DNA from: Actinokineospora terrae
Lineage (GTDB): Bacteria > Actinomycetota > Actinomycetes > Mycobacteriales > Pseudonocardiaceae
Assembly: GCF_900111175.1 (NCBI RefSeq)
Contig: NZ_FOGI01000002.1
Coordinates: 418,022 to 482,021, forward strand
Direction of reading: 5' to 3'
Length of the DNA: 64,000 bases
This document shows, in pieces, positions 46,606 through 55,039 of the stretch (positions are counted from its first letter, which is position 1; every line of letters starts with the position of its first letter). The notes below the pieces were generated by a model, which saw only the letters and a program-made list of their open reading frames with translations, made no database searches and was not told the origin of the DNA. The position numbers and the translations under genes are program-made.

Positions 46606-46772
46606 TCATCTCCCCCTTACGGCCATCTCGCCATTGGCTCCTTGCCGCGGTCACGTCTCGCGCAGCAGTCGTCTCCCCCTTCCCGCGGGCTGTGTCGCGT
46701 TGCCGCGATCATCCCCACTTGCCGCGGCCGTATCTCTTGCCGCGGACGTCTCCGCTGCGAGTGGCGTGTCGG

Positions 46773-47312
46773 TCAGCGCTGGTGGACCGAGACCGCGTAG
46801 TGGCCGCCGGTGAATGGGTCCTTGGACCAGGTGGCGTACCGCTCGACGAGGGTCAGGCCTGCGGCCGCGCAATGTTCGTCGTAGTCGGTCTCCGTGTAGC
46901 CGCGGTCCAGTGAGAAGCCCGCGATGAGGACACCGTCCCGCGCGACGTGCCTCGCGACGCCCGCGGCGAGGTCCGCTTGCGTGCCGGGCGCGGTGAAGAG
47001 GGGCACGTTGCCCGCCATCACGACCACGTCGAAGGTCCGCCCGAGGTCCAGCCCCACCAGGTCCCGGCAGTGCCACGTGATGCCCGGCGCCCGCTCCCTG
47101 GCCACGGCCAGCATCGACTCGTCCCCATCGACCCCGACGACGTCGATCGCGTGCCGGGCCAACTCGATGCCGACACGCCCCGTGCCGCAGCCCGCGTCCA
47201 ACACCGTCGCGGGCCGGTACCCGCGAACGAACACGGCTTCCCCGTGCACGTCCTGCCCGTCGCCCGCGAGCCGGTCGAACCGCCGCTGGTAGTCCTCGCC
47301 ATTCCACGTCAC
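46773..47312 (-). CDS. Class I SAM-dependent methyltransferase, small
   Basis: A 179-residue methyltransferase with complete motifs: I is VLDAGCGTGRVG (about 37), the acidic ribose ligand is in VDGDESM, and the FDVVVMAGNV and GVLIAGFSL segments follow. The start is GTG 47312. The frame stays open far upstream but that part is antisense to the next gene. Substrate unknown. Confidence 0.85.
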   Translation of the reverse strand: MTWNGEDYQRRFDRLAGDGQDVHGEAVFVRGYRPATVLDAGCGTGRVGIELARHAIDVVGVDGDESMLAVARERAPGITWHCRDLVGLDLGRTFDVVVMAGNVPLFTAPGTQADLAAGVARHVARDGVLIAGFSLDRGYTETDYDEHCAAAGLTLVERYATWSKDPFTGGHYAVSVHQR

Positions 47313-47454
47313 CCGCCCACCGTGGCACACCCGTGCCCGGACAGCTCCGAGCGGGCTCGTCGACCTGCGCACCTTCCCCCGACCGCGGGCGGGAACCGGA
47401 AGGCTGCCCTGGCCGTAAGGGAACGGGACCGGGCTTGGGCGCGTCGACAGTGAC

Positions 47455-49002
47455 GTGGTCGGGATGGGGCTCGCGGTGGCGGGCGCGGTGTGCGCGGGCG
47501 TGTCGATGCTGCTCGACGGCGGCTTGGCGCGGACCGACCCGGTGTGGGGTGGCGTCGGGGTGGCCGGAGCCGGACTCGCGGCGCTGCTGGTGTTGGGCGG
47601 GGCGCGGCGCGTCGGGGGCGTGGTGGCGGGGGCCGCGACGGGGTACGCCGGATTCCTGGTCGTCACCGACGTGACGTCCGGGGTGTCCGGGCCGTCGTCC
47701 TGGGTTCTCCTGGTGGGTGCGGTGGCGACGCTGCTGGGGGCGGTGACGCGTGATCGCCGGGGTTGGGTGCTCACCGCCGTGTCGGTGCTGGTGGTCGCGG
47801 CGGCGGGGTTCGGCGTCCGGTACGTGCCGGACGCGGTGGCCGTCGAGTCCGGCACGGTCGCGGCGCAGGCCCGGCCCGAGGTCGTCGACCGGCCCCGGGG
47901 TGAGCCGTGGCGCTGGACCGCGGACGCGCCGGTCGTGGAGGCGGTGGTCGCCGGGGCCGGGCTGGTGGTCGGCACCGACGCGGGGCAGGTCGTCGCGGTG
48001 GGCGCGGGCGGCAGGCAGTCGTGGCACTACACCCGCGCGGGTACCGAGGTGACGTCGCTGGCGACCACACCCGACCAGGCGCTGGTGGTGGCGACGTTCA
48101 GCGGCGGCGGGCCCCACGCGCGCGACGGCGAACTGTCGGTGTTGCTCGACGCCGCGACCGGGGATGTCGTTCGGGAGTGGGCGGTGCGCGACCACAGCAC
48201 GCTCGATCCGTTGCCCTCCAACAGCGTCCTCCCGGTGTCGGAACGGTTCGACCTCCCGGACCGCAGCGCCGACCACCGCACCCATGGCTACGATCTTCGC
48301 ACCGGGCAACGGTTGTGGACCTGGCAGGCGCCCGCGGGGTGCCTGTCGCCGTGGGGTGTGCACGAGTCGGGCGCGGACGTGGTCATCGTGTCGTTGAGCT
48401 GCCGGGACGACTGGGGTGTCGTGGCGTTGGGCGATCGCGACGGAGTGGCGCGGTGGCAGCGGCTGCTCCCGGTGCCACCGGGCGAGAGCTCGCACTTCCT
48501 GGTCAACCGGAACGCCGACGGTACGGCGGTTTCCGTGGACGACCTGGGCAGCCGCCGCGAACTCCTGCGGACCCGCGACGGCTCGCCCGTGGCGGTGGAG
48601 GCGTTGCGGGGCCGGAGGTTGTGGGCGAACGCGGGACAGGTCGCGGTCGGCGAGGAACAGGTCGCGGGCGGACGGGTGCTGTCGTCGGTGGCGGTGGACC
48701 CGGCCGATGGCTCCGCCACGGTGCTGGCGCAGGCGCAGTGCGCGGGCAGGCGAACGCTGGCCACGACCGCGGCGGCGGTGCTGCGACTGTGCTTCACCGA
48801 TACCCGCGCCGAACTGACCCGGCAGGAACTCGGCGGGAGCACAGTCGAGCGAACGACCATCGACGGCTGGACCGCGCCGCCCGGCCACCAGAACTCGGGC
48901 AGCTTCCGCGGGTTGTTCCGCGCGGTCGGCGTGCTGCCCGCGCCGGGTTTCCTCGCCATCGTCCGCCGCGACGACCCCACTGTCCTCGGCTATCCGGGCT
49001 AG
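47455..49002 (+). CDS. Membrane-anchored PQQ-like beta-propeller protein
   Basis: A 515-residue protein. The first 125 residues contain four membrane helices (LAVAGAVCAGVSML; AALLVLGGARRVGG; WVLLVGAVATLLGA; LTAVSVLVVAAAGFGV). The rest is an extracytoplasmic propeller of the PQQ/quinoprotein-like type, with blades such as WRWTADAPVVEAVVAGAGLVV and YDLRTGQRLWTWQAP. PQQ-binding residues are not evident, so it is probably a structural or sensor propeller. GTG 47455 is used, ATG 47464 is possible. A terminator hairpin follows. Confidence 0.8.
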   Translation: MVGMGLAVAGAVCAGVSMLLDGGLARTDPVWGGVGVAGAGLAALLVLGGARRVGGVVAGAATGYAGFLVVTDVTSGVSGPSSWVLLVGAVATLLGAVTRDRRGWVLTAVSVLVVAAAGFGVRYVPDAVAVESGTVAAQARPEVVDRPRGEPWRWTADAPVVEAVVAGAGLVVGTDAGQVVAVGAGGRQSWHYTRAGTEVTSLATTPDQALVVATFSGGGPHARDGELSVLLDAATGDVVREWAVRDHSTLDPLPSNSVLPVSERFDLPDRSADHRTHGYDLRTGQRLWTWQAPAGCLSPWGVHESGADVVIVSLSCRDDWGVVALGDRDGVARWQRLLPVPPGESSHFLVNRNADGTAVSVDDLGSRRELLRTRDGSPVAVEALRGRRLWANAGQVAVGEEQVAGGRVLSSVAVDPADGSATVLAQAQCAGRRTLATTAAAVLRLCFTDTRAELTRQELGGSTVERTTIDGWTAPPGHQNSGSFRGLFRAVGVLPAPGFLAIVRRDDPTVLGYPG

Positions 49003-49058
49003 GCCTACCAGCCGGGACCGCGGGGCAGCCAACACATCCCCGGCCGTCGCGATGCCAT

Positions 49059-49090
49059 GTCCCGGTGGCGTTGCCTGTCGCCACCGGGAC
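49059..49090. terminator. Bidirectional terminator between propeller and lipoprotein genes
   Basis: A perfect 12-bp stem (GTCCCGGTGGCG with its complement) and an 8-base loop between convergent stops at 49002 (+) and 49109 (-). Confidence 0.75.
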
Positions 49091-49108
49091 GGCTCCGGAA
49101 ACCAGTGC

Positions 49109-49282
49109 TCAGTCGGCGATGACCAGGACAGCGGCCGGTCGGGACGGCGAACGCATGCTGTCATCGTCGTCATCGTCATCGTCGTCGTCATCACCGCAGG
49201 CGGCGAGCAACGGCAGCATCGCCAACGCCCCCGCGACGACCAGGAGTCGCAACGGTCGGCGGGCGGCGGGATCGTGGGCCAC
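49109..49282 (-). CDS. Small lipoprotein with poly-aspartate tract
   Basis: A 57-residue lipoprotein. Basic N-terminus (MAHDPAARRPLR), hydrophobic core (LLVVAGALAMLPLL), lipobox LLAAC with the modified Cys at residue 29, then Gly and eleven consecutive Asp, and a short SMRSPSRP...VIAD tail. GTG 49282 has GAGGGGA seven bases upstream. After lipidation it would be an acylated surface peptide of about 29 residues carrying a highly anionic, probably calcium- or metal-binding tract. It converges on the propeller-protein gene. No family assignment. Confidence 0.7.
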   Translation of the reverse strand: MAHDPAARRPLRLLVVAGALAMLPLLAACGDDDDDDDDDDDSMRSPSRPAAVLVIAD

Positions 49283-49383
49283 AGCGAGGTCCCCTCATTT
49301 TCGGACATACCGGTCACCAGCCACAGTACCCACACCCCGGTTCGATCAACCGGGATCGATGGGCTCCAGACCCCACGGCAACG

Positions 49384-49509
49384 ATGCACGCGGACGAGGC
49401 ACCCACCGCCGACGACGACCTGGTGCGGCACCTGGTCAGCGACCAGTTCCCCGAGTGGTCCGACCTGCCGATACCGCGCCTGGCCTGGAGTGGACGCATC
49501 CACGACTGA
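49384..49509 (+). pseudogene. N-terminal fragment of an aminoglycoside phosphotransferase-like gene
   Basis: Forty-one codons from ATG 49384 to TGA 49507-49509 give MHADE...DDDLVRHLV.DQFPEWSDLPI, closely matching the N-terminus of actinobacterial aminoglycoside/homoserine phosphotransferase-family proteins, which continue with a strand toward the nucleotide-binding loop. Here the match ends after about 37 residues, and none of the kinase motifs (HGDLxxxN, DxD) occurs downstream. It is a relic or deletion product. It is too short to be functional as a kinase. Confidence 0.55.
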
Positions 49510-50157
49510 GAACGGTCGCGTGCAACCTGATGGAACGGGTCTCCCCGATCCGCGCCGTGGCCGAAGCGCCGTTAGACGAGGGAGACACGTCCGCCGAGGG
49601 GGACGGGTGGCCACCTCGGCGTGGCAAGGGGACGCAGGGTCGACCGAGGGCGGTGTGAGGTGGTTGGTGAGATCGGCGGGCCGAGGCAGTCGCCGTGACG
49701 GCTGAGGTGGGTAGCCATGGAGGTCGGGTGTGGACAGTGGTCGAGCCTCACCAGCAGCTGGGCTGAACACTCCCCTGCTGTTGGTTGCCGTAGGGAGCGC
49801 GAGCTCAAGTGCGGTGCAAGAGGTAGTGAGACCGGCTCGTGGTTGGCACTGTCCACAGTGCATCGCGCACCCGTTCCCGCACCCGTGGGCCGAGTGGCGG
49901 CCGGGAGGCCGGTTCACCCGGGACGGGGGTAGACGCGGGGGTGGCTGGGTTTGTGGGTGATGTGGTGACGGTGTGGTGGGGGGCAAAGGGTTCGGCGGCC
50001 CGAGTGGGGGTCGCTGAGGGGGCGGAAACCCGGGAGGTTCGGCAGCGCCGGGTGTCGGCTGAGGCGTGCACCCGGTTAGCACCCGAGCGCGCACCCGACC
50101 CACTCCCGCAGGCCTCGACTCTTGTGTCATCCAGCCAGGACGACCAGGGAGAACCCG
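49510..50157. other. Gene-poor interval with decayed character
   Basis: About 650 bp with several open frames but no consistent third-position bias. G-rich runs dominate 49910-50060. A 16-bp inverted repeat, GCACTGT-CC-ACAGTGC, lies at 49846-49861. The stretch follows the phosphotransferase fragment and may be the scar of a lost segment. The promoter of the secreted protease gene must lie at its right end. Confidence 0.45.
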
Positions 50158-50931
50158 ATGCGCCGCTCCATCACCACTCTCGCCGCCACCGCCCTGGCCG
50201 CCACCGCCGTCATCGTCGCGGGCCAGCCGGTCGCCTCGAACGCCGCCGCTGAGGACCAGGTCTTCCTGGTCGCCGAAGCGTTCACCTACGACGAGGGCGA
50301 CGCCGTCACCGCGGCCGCGACCGCCGCCTCCGCCGCCAGCGCCTGCGAGGACACCACCTACGCCCTCAAGACCTGGAAGGTCGGCACCCTCACCTGGCTC
50401 TACAACGGTGACGGCGTCCCCGCCAACATCGCCTCCACCGCCCTCAACACCATCACCACCTCCACCAACACCGTCGCCAAGGGCACCAACCGCTGCGGCC
50501 TGGCCGCGCTGACCACCTCCACCTACACCTACGGCGGCACCACCACCCTCAAGCCCCAGGTCTCCTCCACCGCCACCTGCACCGGCAACGACAACAAGTC
50601 CGTCACCGGCTGGGGCACCCTCCCCACCAAGGTCCTCGCCTACACCTGCACCTACTACAACGCCAAGGGCATCGTCATCGCCTCCGACACCCTCATCGAC
50701 AACGTCGCCTACACCTGGTTCACCACCAAGCCCACCAACTGCACCGGCCAGCAGTACGACCTCGAAACCACCCTCACCCACGAACGCCTCCACACCGCGG
50801 GCCTCGGCCACGTCGACCAGACCACCAACGCCACCCAGACCATGACCCCCGCCAGCTCCCCCTGCGACACCTCCCGCCGCCTCCTCGGCGCAGGCGACTA
50901 CGCCGGCCTCAAGGCCCTCGCCGGCAAGTAG
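50158..50931 (+). CDS. Secreted metzincin-like metalloprotease
   Basis: A 257-residue exported protein. Signal peptide MRRSITTLAATALAATAVIV with a cleavage site near SNAAA. The mature protein is Thr-rich. The extended zinc motif HERLHTAGLGH (HExxHxxGxxH) near residue 215 is the metzincin/matrixin signature, and a Met-turn-like TMTP follows about 18 residues on. Six cysteines could form disulfides. It probably degrades extracellular protein. ATG 50158 has AGGGAG at good spacing. A strong terminator follows. Confidence 0.8.
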   Translation: MRRSITTLAATALAATAVIVAGQPVASNAAAEDQVFLVAEAFTYDEGDAVTAAATAASAASACEDTTYALKTWKVGTLTWLYNGDGVPANIASTALNTITTSTNTVAKGTNRCGLAALTTSTYTYGGTTTLKPQVSSTATCTGNDNKSVTGWGTLPTKVLAYTCTYYNAKGIVIASDTLIDNVAYTWFTTKPTNCTGQQYDLETTLTHERLHTAGLGHVDQTTNATQTMTPASSPCDTSRRLLGAGDYAGLKALAGK

Positions 50932-50945
50932 TCCTCCCCGACCAC

Positions 50946-50975
50946 AGCCCTCTCCCCAACCACGGGGAGAGGGCT
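50946..50975 (+). terminator. Terminator after the metzincin gene
   Basis: A perfect 12-bp stem (AGCCCTCTCCCC with its complement), an AACCAC loop and a short T-rich tail (TTCTGCTTG), 15 bp after the stop. Confidence 0.85.
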
Positions 50976-51142
50976 TCTGCTTGTTCCCGAGCACGATGTC
51001 CGCCTCCTGCACCACGTTCTTCGTCCGCATGAATCCAGGTTAGGGAGACCTGGTGGCGGTCAGGCGAAGAAGAACCCGGACTGTGGACTACTCGGCGGCA
51101 TGTGGACAACCGGCACGATCCACAGCGGACAGAGACGCGAAA
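50976..51142. other. Intergenic segment with DnaA-box-like site
   Basis: Part of a 335-bp gene-free gap. It contains TGTGGACAA (TTGTCCACA on the minus strand) near 51101-51109 and CTGTGGACT near 51080, both related to the GTGGAC-core repeats seen elsewhere in the window. No gene seen. Confidence 0.4.
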
Positions 51143-51165
51143 AGGGGAGCCCGACCGGCTCCCCT
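51143..51165 (-). terminator. Hairpin followed by T-tract on minus strand
   Basis: AGGGGAGCC and GGCTCCCCT form a 9-bp stem with a 5-base loop. Read on the minus strand the stem is followed directly by TTTT. No minus-strand gene ends here, so it either terminates antisense transcription or is part of the leader of the glycosyltransferase gene. Confidence 0.5.
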
Positions 51166-51266
51166 CCATTGCCAACTTATAGCGCACCAGGGGGCTTGCG
51201 GCAAGACCCCGCCGGTGTCGGAGAATCGTCCGCCTACGGCCAGAGCAGGGTGAGCGAGGGGGACGG
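51166..51266 (+). ncRNA. Structured leader upstream of the glycosyltransferase gene
   Basis: The 100 bp before the glycosyltransferase start contain the AT-rich ACTTATAGCGCACC block and a compact hairpin at 51190-51210 (GGGG-CTTG, loop CGG, CAAG-CCCC, one G-A mismatch). I believe this block recurs upstream of similar genes in other actinomycetes, but that is memory, not verified here. It could be a cis-acting RNA leader or a promoter with conserved 5' UTR. Confidence 0.4.
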
Positions 51267-52472
51267 ATGCGGGTCTTGTTGTCGACCTACGGGTCGCGCG
51301 GTGACGTCGAACCACTGGTGGGGCTGGCGTTGGCGTTGCGGGAACTCGGCGCCGACGTGCGGGTGTGCGCGCCGCCGGACGTCGATTTCGCCACGCGGTT
51401 GGGTGACGTCGGGGTGGAGATGGTGCCGGTAGGGCCTTCGGCGAGCGCGTTGACGGCCGCCGCTCCGCCGCCGACCTCGTTGCCCGAGCGCGCCGCGCGG
51501 CTGATCGCCAGCCAGTTCGAGGCCGTCACGACAGCAGCGGAAGGGTGCGATGTGGCGGTGGTGACGGGAATGTTGCCCGCCGCGGCCGGGGCGTTGTCCG
51601 TGGCGGAGAAACTGGGCGTTCCCGCGGTGTCGGTGACGTTCCAGCAGTTGACGCTACCGTCGCCGCACCACGCGCCGTTGGCGTATCCGGGGCGACCGTT
51701 CCCGCCCGGGATGACCGACAACGCGGCTCTATGGGAGTACGACGCGGAGAGCATCAACGTGTTGTTCGGCGCGGCGCTCAACATGAACCGCGCGGACGCG
51801 GGCTTGCCGCCGGTGGAGACCGTCCGTGACTACGTGATCGGCGACCGACCGTGGCTGGCGACGGACCCAGTCCTGGACCCGTGGCGACCGACCGGCCTCG
51901 ACGTCGTGCAGACCGGCGCGTGGACGGTTCCGGACGACCGACCGCTACCGCCCGATCTGGTGGCGTTCCTCGACGCGGGCGAGCCACCGGTGTACGTCGG
52001 CTTCGGCAGCATGCCCCTGCACGCGGCCGCGGACATCGCCGAGGTCGCCATCAAGGCGGTCCGCGCGCAGGGCCGCCGCCTTGTCCTGCTGCGCGGCTGG
52101 GCCGACCTCTCCCTGGTCGACGCGGACGATTGTCTCGTGGTCGGCGAAGTCAACCAGCAAGCGCTGTTCCCCAGGACCGCCGCCATCGTCCACCACGGCG
52201 GCGCGGGAACCACGACAACCGCGACCCGGTCCGGCGCACCCCAGGTCGTGATCCCACAGGCAGCCGACCAGCCTTACTGGGCGAACCGAGTAGCCGACCT
52301 GGGAATCGGCGTAGCCCACAACGGCCCGACACCGACCTTCGATTCCCTCTCAGCCGCCCTCGACGCGGCTCTTACCCCCGCCACCCGCGACAGGGCTACC
52401 ACCGTGGCATCCACCATCCGCACCGACGGTGCCACCAGAGCCGCGAAGCTACTCATCGAGGGAACCTACTGA
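51267..52472 (+). CDS. GT1 family glycosyltransferase (vancosaminyltransferase-like)
   Basis: A 401-residue GT-B enzyme. The N-terminal acceptor domain starts RVLLSTYGSRGDVEPLVGLA, typical of natural-product and macrolide glycosyltransferases. The C-terminal donor site has VHHGGAGTTTTATRSGAPQV and IPQAADQPYWANRV. It transfers a nucleotide sugar to a small hydrophobic acceptor; such lone enzymes often inactivate macrolides or glycosylate lipids. ATG 51267 follows GCGAGGGGGAC. A structured leader precedes it. No biosynthetic partners adjacent. Confidence 0.88.
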   Translation: MRVLLSTYGSRGDVEPLVGLALALRELGADVRVCAPPDVDFATRLGDVGVEMVPVGPSASALTAAAPPPTSLPERAARLIASQFEAVTTAAEGCDVAVVTGMLPAAAGALSVAEKLGVPAVSVTFQQLTLPSPHHAPLAYPGRPFPPGMTDNAALWEYDAESINVLFGAALNMNRADAGLPPVETVRDYVIGDRPWLATDPVLDPWRPTGLDVVQTGAWTVPDDRPLPPDLVAFLDAGEPPVYVGFGSMPLHAAADIAEVAIKAVRAQGRRLVLLRGWADLSLVDADDCLVVGEVNQQALFPRTAAIVHHGGAGTTTTATRSGAPQVVIPQAADQPYWANRVADLGIGVAHNGPTPTFDSLSAALDAALTPATRDRATTVASTIRTDGATRAAKLLIEGTY

Positions 52473-52502
52473 CACGCTTTCCCCGCATCCAGGGTGTGCA
52501 CA

Positions 52503-53219
52503 CTAGCCCCGAGAGCGTTTCGACCGGCGGCGCAACAGGATGGCGGCGGCAAGGACGAGGGCCGAGCCGATCGCGACGGGCAGGGACCAGTCGCGAGTGG
52601 AGGGTGAGGTGGGGGCAGGAACGGGCAGGGGGTCGAGGGCGGCGGCGTAGCGGGTGTGGACCTGGGATTGGTACTGGGGAAGGGAGATGAGGGCGCCGAT
52701 CGGGGATTGCGGGGTGCTGGCCCGGAGGAGCACCACGCCCGAGGGGGTCAGTTCGTACCAGCCGTTGATCTGCGGCTCGTTCAGCAGCAGGGAGTCGGGG
52801 GCCAGGCGGGCGCTGAGGAACTCCTCGTCGTTGCCGGAGAAGACGCTGTCGACCGACCAGGTGCCCGCGGCGTCGGGCGTGACGCGGAGGGTGGCGTGGT
52901 GGCCCACCTCGTCGGTGGCGGTGACGGCGACGTACTGCAGGATTCCCGCTGGGGCGCCGGGGGTGCCGCGGACGAAGTCGGGGTTGAGGACGTAGGTGGG
53001 GGTGGCGCGGGAGGAGACGGTGATGGTGGTGGGGTCGGTGCCGTGGACCTGCCGGAAGTTCGTCTTGGCGATGCTGGTCGACGCGGGCTCCCCGGCGGCG
53101 GCCACCGCGGCGGCGAGGTCGGGCGGCGAGGGTTGCCGCGGCGGCACGGCAGCGGCGGCGGGCGTGGACAGGGCGGCCGCGAGCAGCAGCGCGGCGACGA
53201 GGGGTTTCCGGCAGGCCAC
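52503..53219 (-). CDS. Exported protein with C-terminal membrane anchor
   Basis: A 238-residue protein with a signal peptide (MACRKPLVAALLLAAALSTPAAAA), a beta-rich ectodomain (about 30-195) with the segments VLNPDFVRG, QYVAVTATDEVGHHATLRVTP and INGWYELTPSGVVLL, a Pro/Thr linker and one C-terminal helix (LPVAIGSALVLAAAILL) with a basic RRRSKRSRG stop-transfer tail. No LPxTG motif. GTG 53219 lies 9 bp after the C39-like protease gene, so the two form an operon. It probably positions, inhibits or processes with that protease. No known family. Confidence 0.75.
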   Translation of the reverse strand: MACRKPLVAALLLAAALSTPAAAAVPPRQPSPPDLAAAVAAAGEPASTSIAKTNFRQVHGTDPTTITVSSRATPTYVLNPDFVRGTPGAPAGILQYVAVTATDEVGHHATLRVTPDAAGTWSVDSVFSGNDEEFLSARLAPDSLLLNEPQINGWYELTPSGVVLLRASTPQSPIGALISLPQYQSQVHTRYAAALDPLPVPAPTSPSTRDWSLPVAIGSALVLAAAILLRRRSKRSRG

Positions 53220-53228
53220 GGCCGTCCC

Positions 53229-53897
53229 CTACCGGGCCTTGGTGATGTTGACGATGGTGTCGTTCCAGCGGAACTGGGCGTTGCTGCGGTACTTGGTGTA
53301 GTTCCAGGTCTGGTACCGCTGGTAGGTCGGCCACGGGTCGCCGACCATGATGGTCTTGTTGGTGGAGTCGTAGCCGTAGATCACCTCGGCGTGGCCGCCG
53401 CCGGAGGTCCAGTAGATCCCGGTCAGGTTCGGGATCCCGGCGTCGATCTGGCTGACGACGGAGGCGAAGCTGATGGCCCCGCCCGCGTCCACGGCGTTGA
53501 ACCCGGTGCCCCGGAAGCCGCGCACGATCTCGGGGATCTCGGCGGCCTCGTTGCGGCAGTACCCGCCCGAGGCGCCCTTGCCCGCGGCGCAGAACGACTG
53601 CTGCGTCGCGGTGCCCCCGAGGGTGCGCTCGATGCTGGACCCGGTCGCCGCCCAGCACCACTGGTCCTGCTGCTGGACCTGCTGGGTGTAGTTCAGCTTC
53701 TTCACCGCCAGCGGCGCCGCGCCGAGCGCGGCCCTGACGGGGACGACCTCCTTGACCTCGGTGTGGTCGGCGGTCTTGACCAATCCGTTCGGCAGCACAC
53801 CGGTGGCGGCGACCGCGGGCGACGGGACCACCACCGCGACCGCGGCGAGCGCGGCCACCGCGAGCGGCAGGGCTCGCAGAAGGGTTGTTCGATGCAC
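53229..53897 (-). CDS. Secreted papain-like cysteine protease (C39-like)
   Basis: A 222-residue exported protein. Signal peptide MHRTTLLRALPLAVAALAAV, a prosegment to about residue 65, then a papain-like domain. Catalytic Cys lies in QDQWCWAATG (about 80), with the Gln two residues before it as oxyanion residue; His in GGHAEVIYGYD (about 168) and Asp in VGDPWPTY (about 187) complete the site. An additional Cys pair may form a disulfide. GTG 53897 has AAGGAG seven bases upstream. It heads the operon with the membrane-anchored partner. Confidence 0.85.
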   Translation of the reverse strand: MHRTTLLRALPLAVAALAAVAVVVPSPAVAATGVLPNGLVKTADHTEVKEVVPVRAALGAAPLAVKKLNYTQQVQQQDQWCWAATGSSIERTLGGTATQQSFCAAGKGASGGYCRNEAAEIPEIVRGFRGTGFNAVDAGGAISFASVVSQIDAGIPNLTGIYWTSGGGHAEVIYGYDSTNKTIMVGDPWPTYQRYQTWNYTKYRSNAQFRWNDTIVNITKAR

Positions 53898-54215
53898 GAG
53901 TGTTCTCCTTGCAGGGGAAGGACTTCCGGCACGCTCGACCCGGGACCGGCGGGTCTGCCCAACCGTCGCGCTCCCCCACCGGCGTGAACAACCACGCCGC
54001 GTTGCCGGCCGCCGCCCTGTGATCGTTCACGCCCCACCACGCAGGGCGTTGCCAAGCGACGGCGCCAACATTCGCTGTTCCTTCACCGGGGGTGAACGCG
54101 CGGCGGGCGCGTCAGTGAACCGGACACCGCGCGCATACCGGTTCGCCCGTTCCGACCCCGCGCCGCGCCGGTGATCACTAGGCTCGGGGGAGGCGCCGAG
54201 CGAGGGGATCGCGGG
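53898..54215. other. Divergent promoter region
   Basis: 318 bp between the C39-like protease (-) and the TIGR04222 gene (+). The CACTAGGCT block near 54176-54184 could be a -10 element for the plus-strand gene. Near-repeats of GGGGGTGAACGCG and its complement (GTTCACGCCCC) occur at about 54025-54115. No gene seen. Confidence 0.4.
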
Positions 54216-54998
54216 ATGTTCGTGTCGTGGATGGTGCTGTTCGTGGCGGCGTGCGGGATGCCCGTGTGGCTGCTGGCGCGGGACTACCGGCAGGCTCGGG
54301 ACACCAGCGTGGCGGACCGGCACGACTGGGACCTGGTCGACACCGCGTTGCTGCGCGGTGGGCGCGCCGGGCGGGTGCGGGCGGCGGACGCGATCGTGGC
54401 CGACCTCGTCGACCGCGGGGTGCTCGAGGTGAGCGACACCCACACCCTCACCCCGGTGTCACCGGCTGCCGGGCCGTTCACCGGGATGGAGAAGGTGGTC
54501 GTCGAGTACACCGGGAAGCGAACGGCCCGGTTGTGGTCCATCCGCAACGAGATCACGGACAACTGCGACGAGGAGTTCGACACCCGGTACCGGGAGCTGC
54601 GCAAGATCGGTGTGCTGCTGTCGTTGTCCGGCCAGGGCATGGCGTTCGCGGTGGTCCACACGGCCATGCTCTTCCTCACCGTCCCGTACTTCTTGTACTG
54701 GATCGACGGCATCTTCACCAGCGAGCCGCTGTGGCTGTGGGACGGCCCCGCGGGCCGGGCCCGGCTGCTGATGTTCCTGATCTTCGCCGTCCCGGTCGGC
54801 CTCGTGGTGTGGCGGGAACGGCTCTTCCGGATGACCGCGCGCAGCCCGCTCGGCGATGTCGTCGCGGAGCGCCTGGCCACCACCGCCACCGCTGCCGACG
54901 GCCTGGGCCGCTGGGTCGCGCTCCACGGCCTGGCCACCGCCAACCCGGACCAGGACGACCCGCGCCCGCTCATCCTCGGCACCGCGGCACCGGCGTAA
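54216..54998 (+). CDS. TIGR04222-type membrane protein
   Basis: A 260-residue membrane protein of the actinobacterial TIGR04222 pattern: an N-terminal helix (FVSWMVLFVAACGMPVWLLA), a cytoplasmic winged-helix-like domain containing VDTALLRGGRAGRVRAADAIVADLVDRGVLEV, then two helices (MAFAVVHTAMLFLTVPYFLYW and LLMFLIFAVPVGLVVW) and a helical tail. ATG 54216 has GAGGGGATCG upstream. Function unknown. Confidence 0.75.
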   Translation: MFVSWMVLFVAACGMPVWLLARDYRQARDTSVADRHDWDLVDTALLRGGRAGRVRAADAIVADLVDRGVLEVSDTHTLTPVSPAAGPFTGMEKVVVEYTGKRTARLWSIRNEITDNCDEEFDTRYRELRKIGVLLSLSGQGMAFAVVHTAMLFLTVPYFLYWIDGIFTSEPLWLWDGPAGRARLLMFLIFAVPVGLVVWRERLFRMTARSPLGDVVAERLATTATAADGLGRWVALHGLATANPDQDDPRPLILGTAAPA

Positions 54999-55039
54999 AG
55001 CCGTTGGGTCGCCGCAGGACAGCCGGCTAGCCTTGCCGC

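Noticed and set aside
46651..51030. A 1459-codon open frame on the minus strand
   Set aside because: Low-complexity Arg/Gly/Pro translation antisense to several real genes. It arises from extreme GC content. Only short real genes (methyltransferase, lipoprotein) lie on this strand, in other frames.
51088..51315. A 75-codon minus-strand frame over the glycosyltransferase leader
   Set aside because: It is antisense to a conserved-looking leader and to the gene start. The sequence constraint is better explained by the nucleic acid than by a protein.
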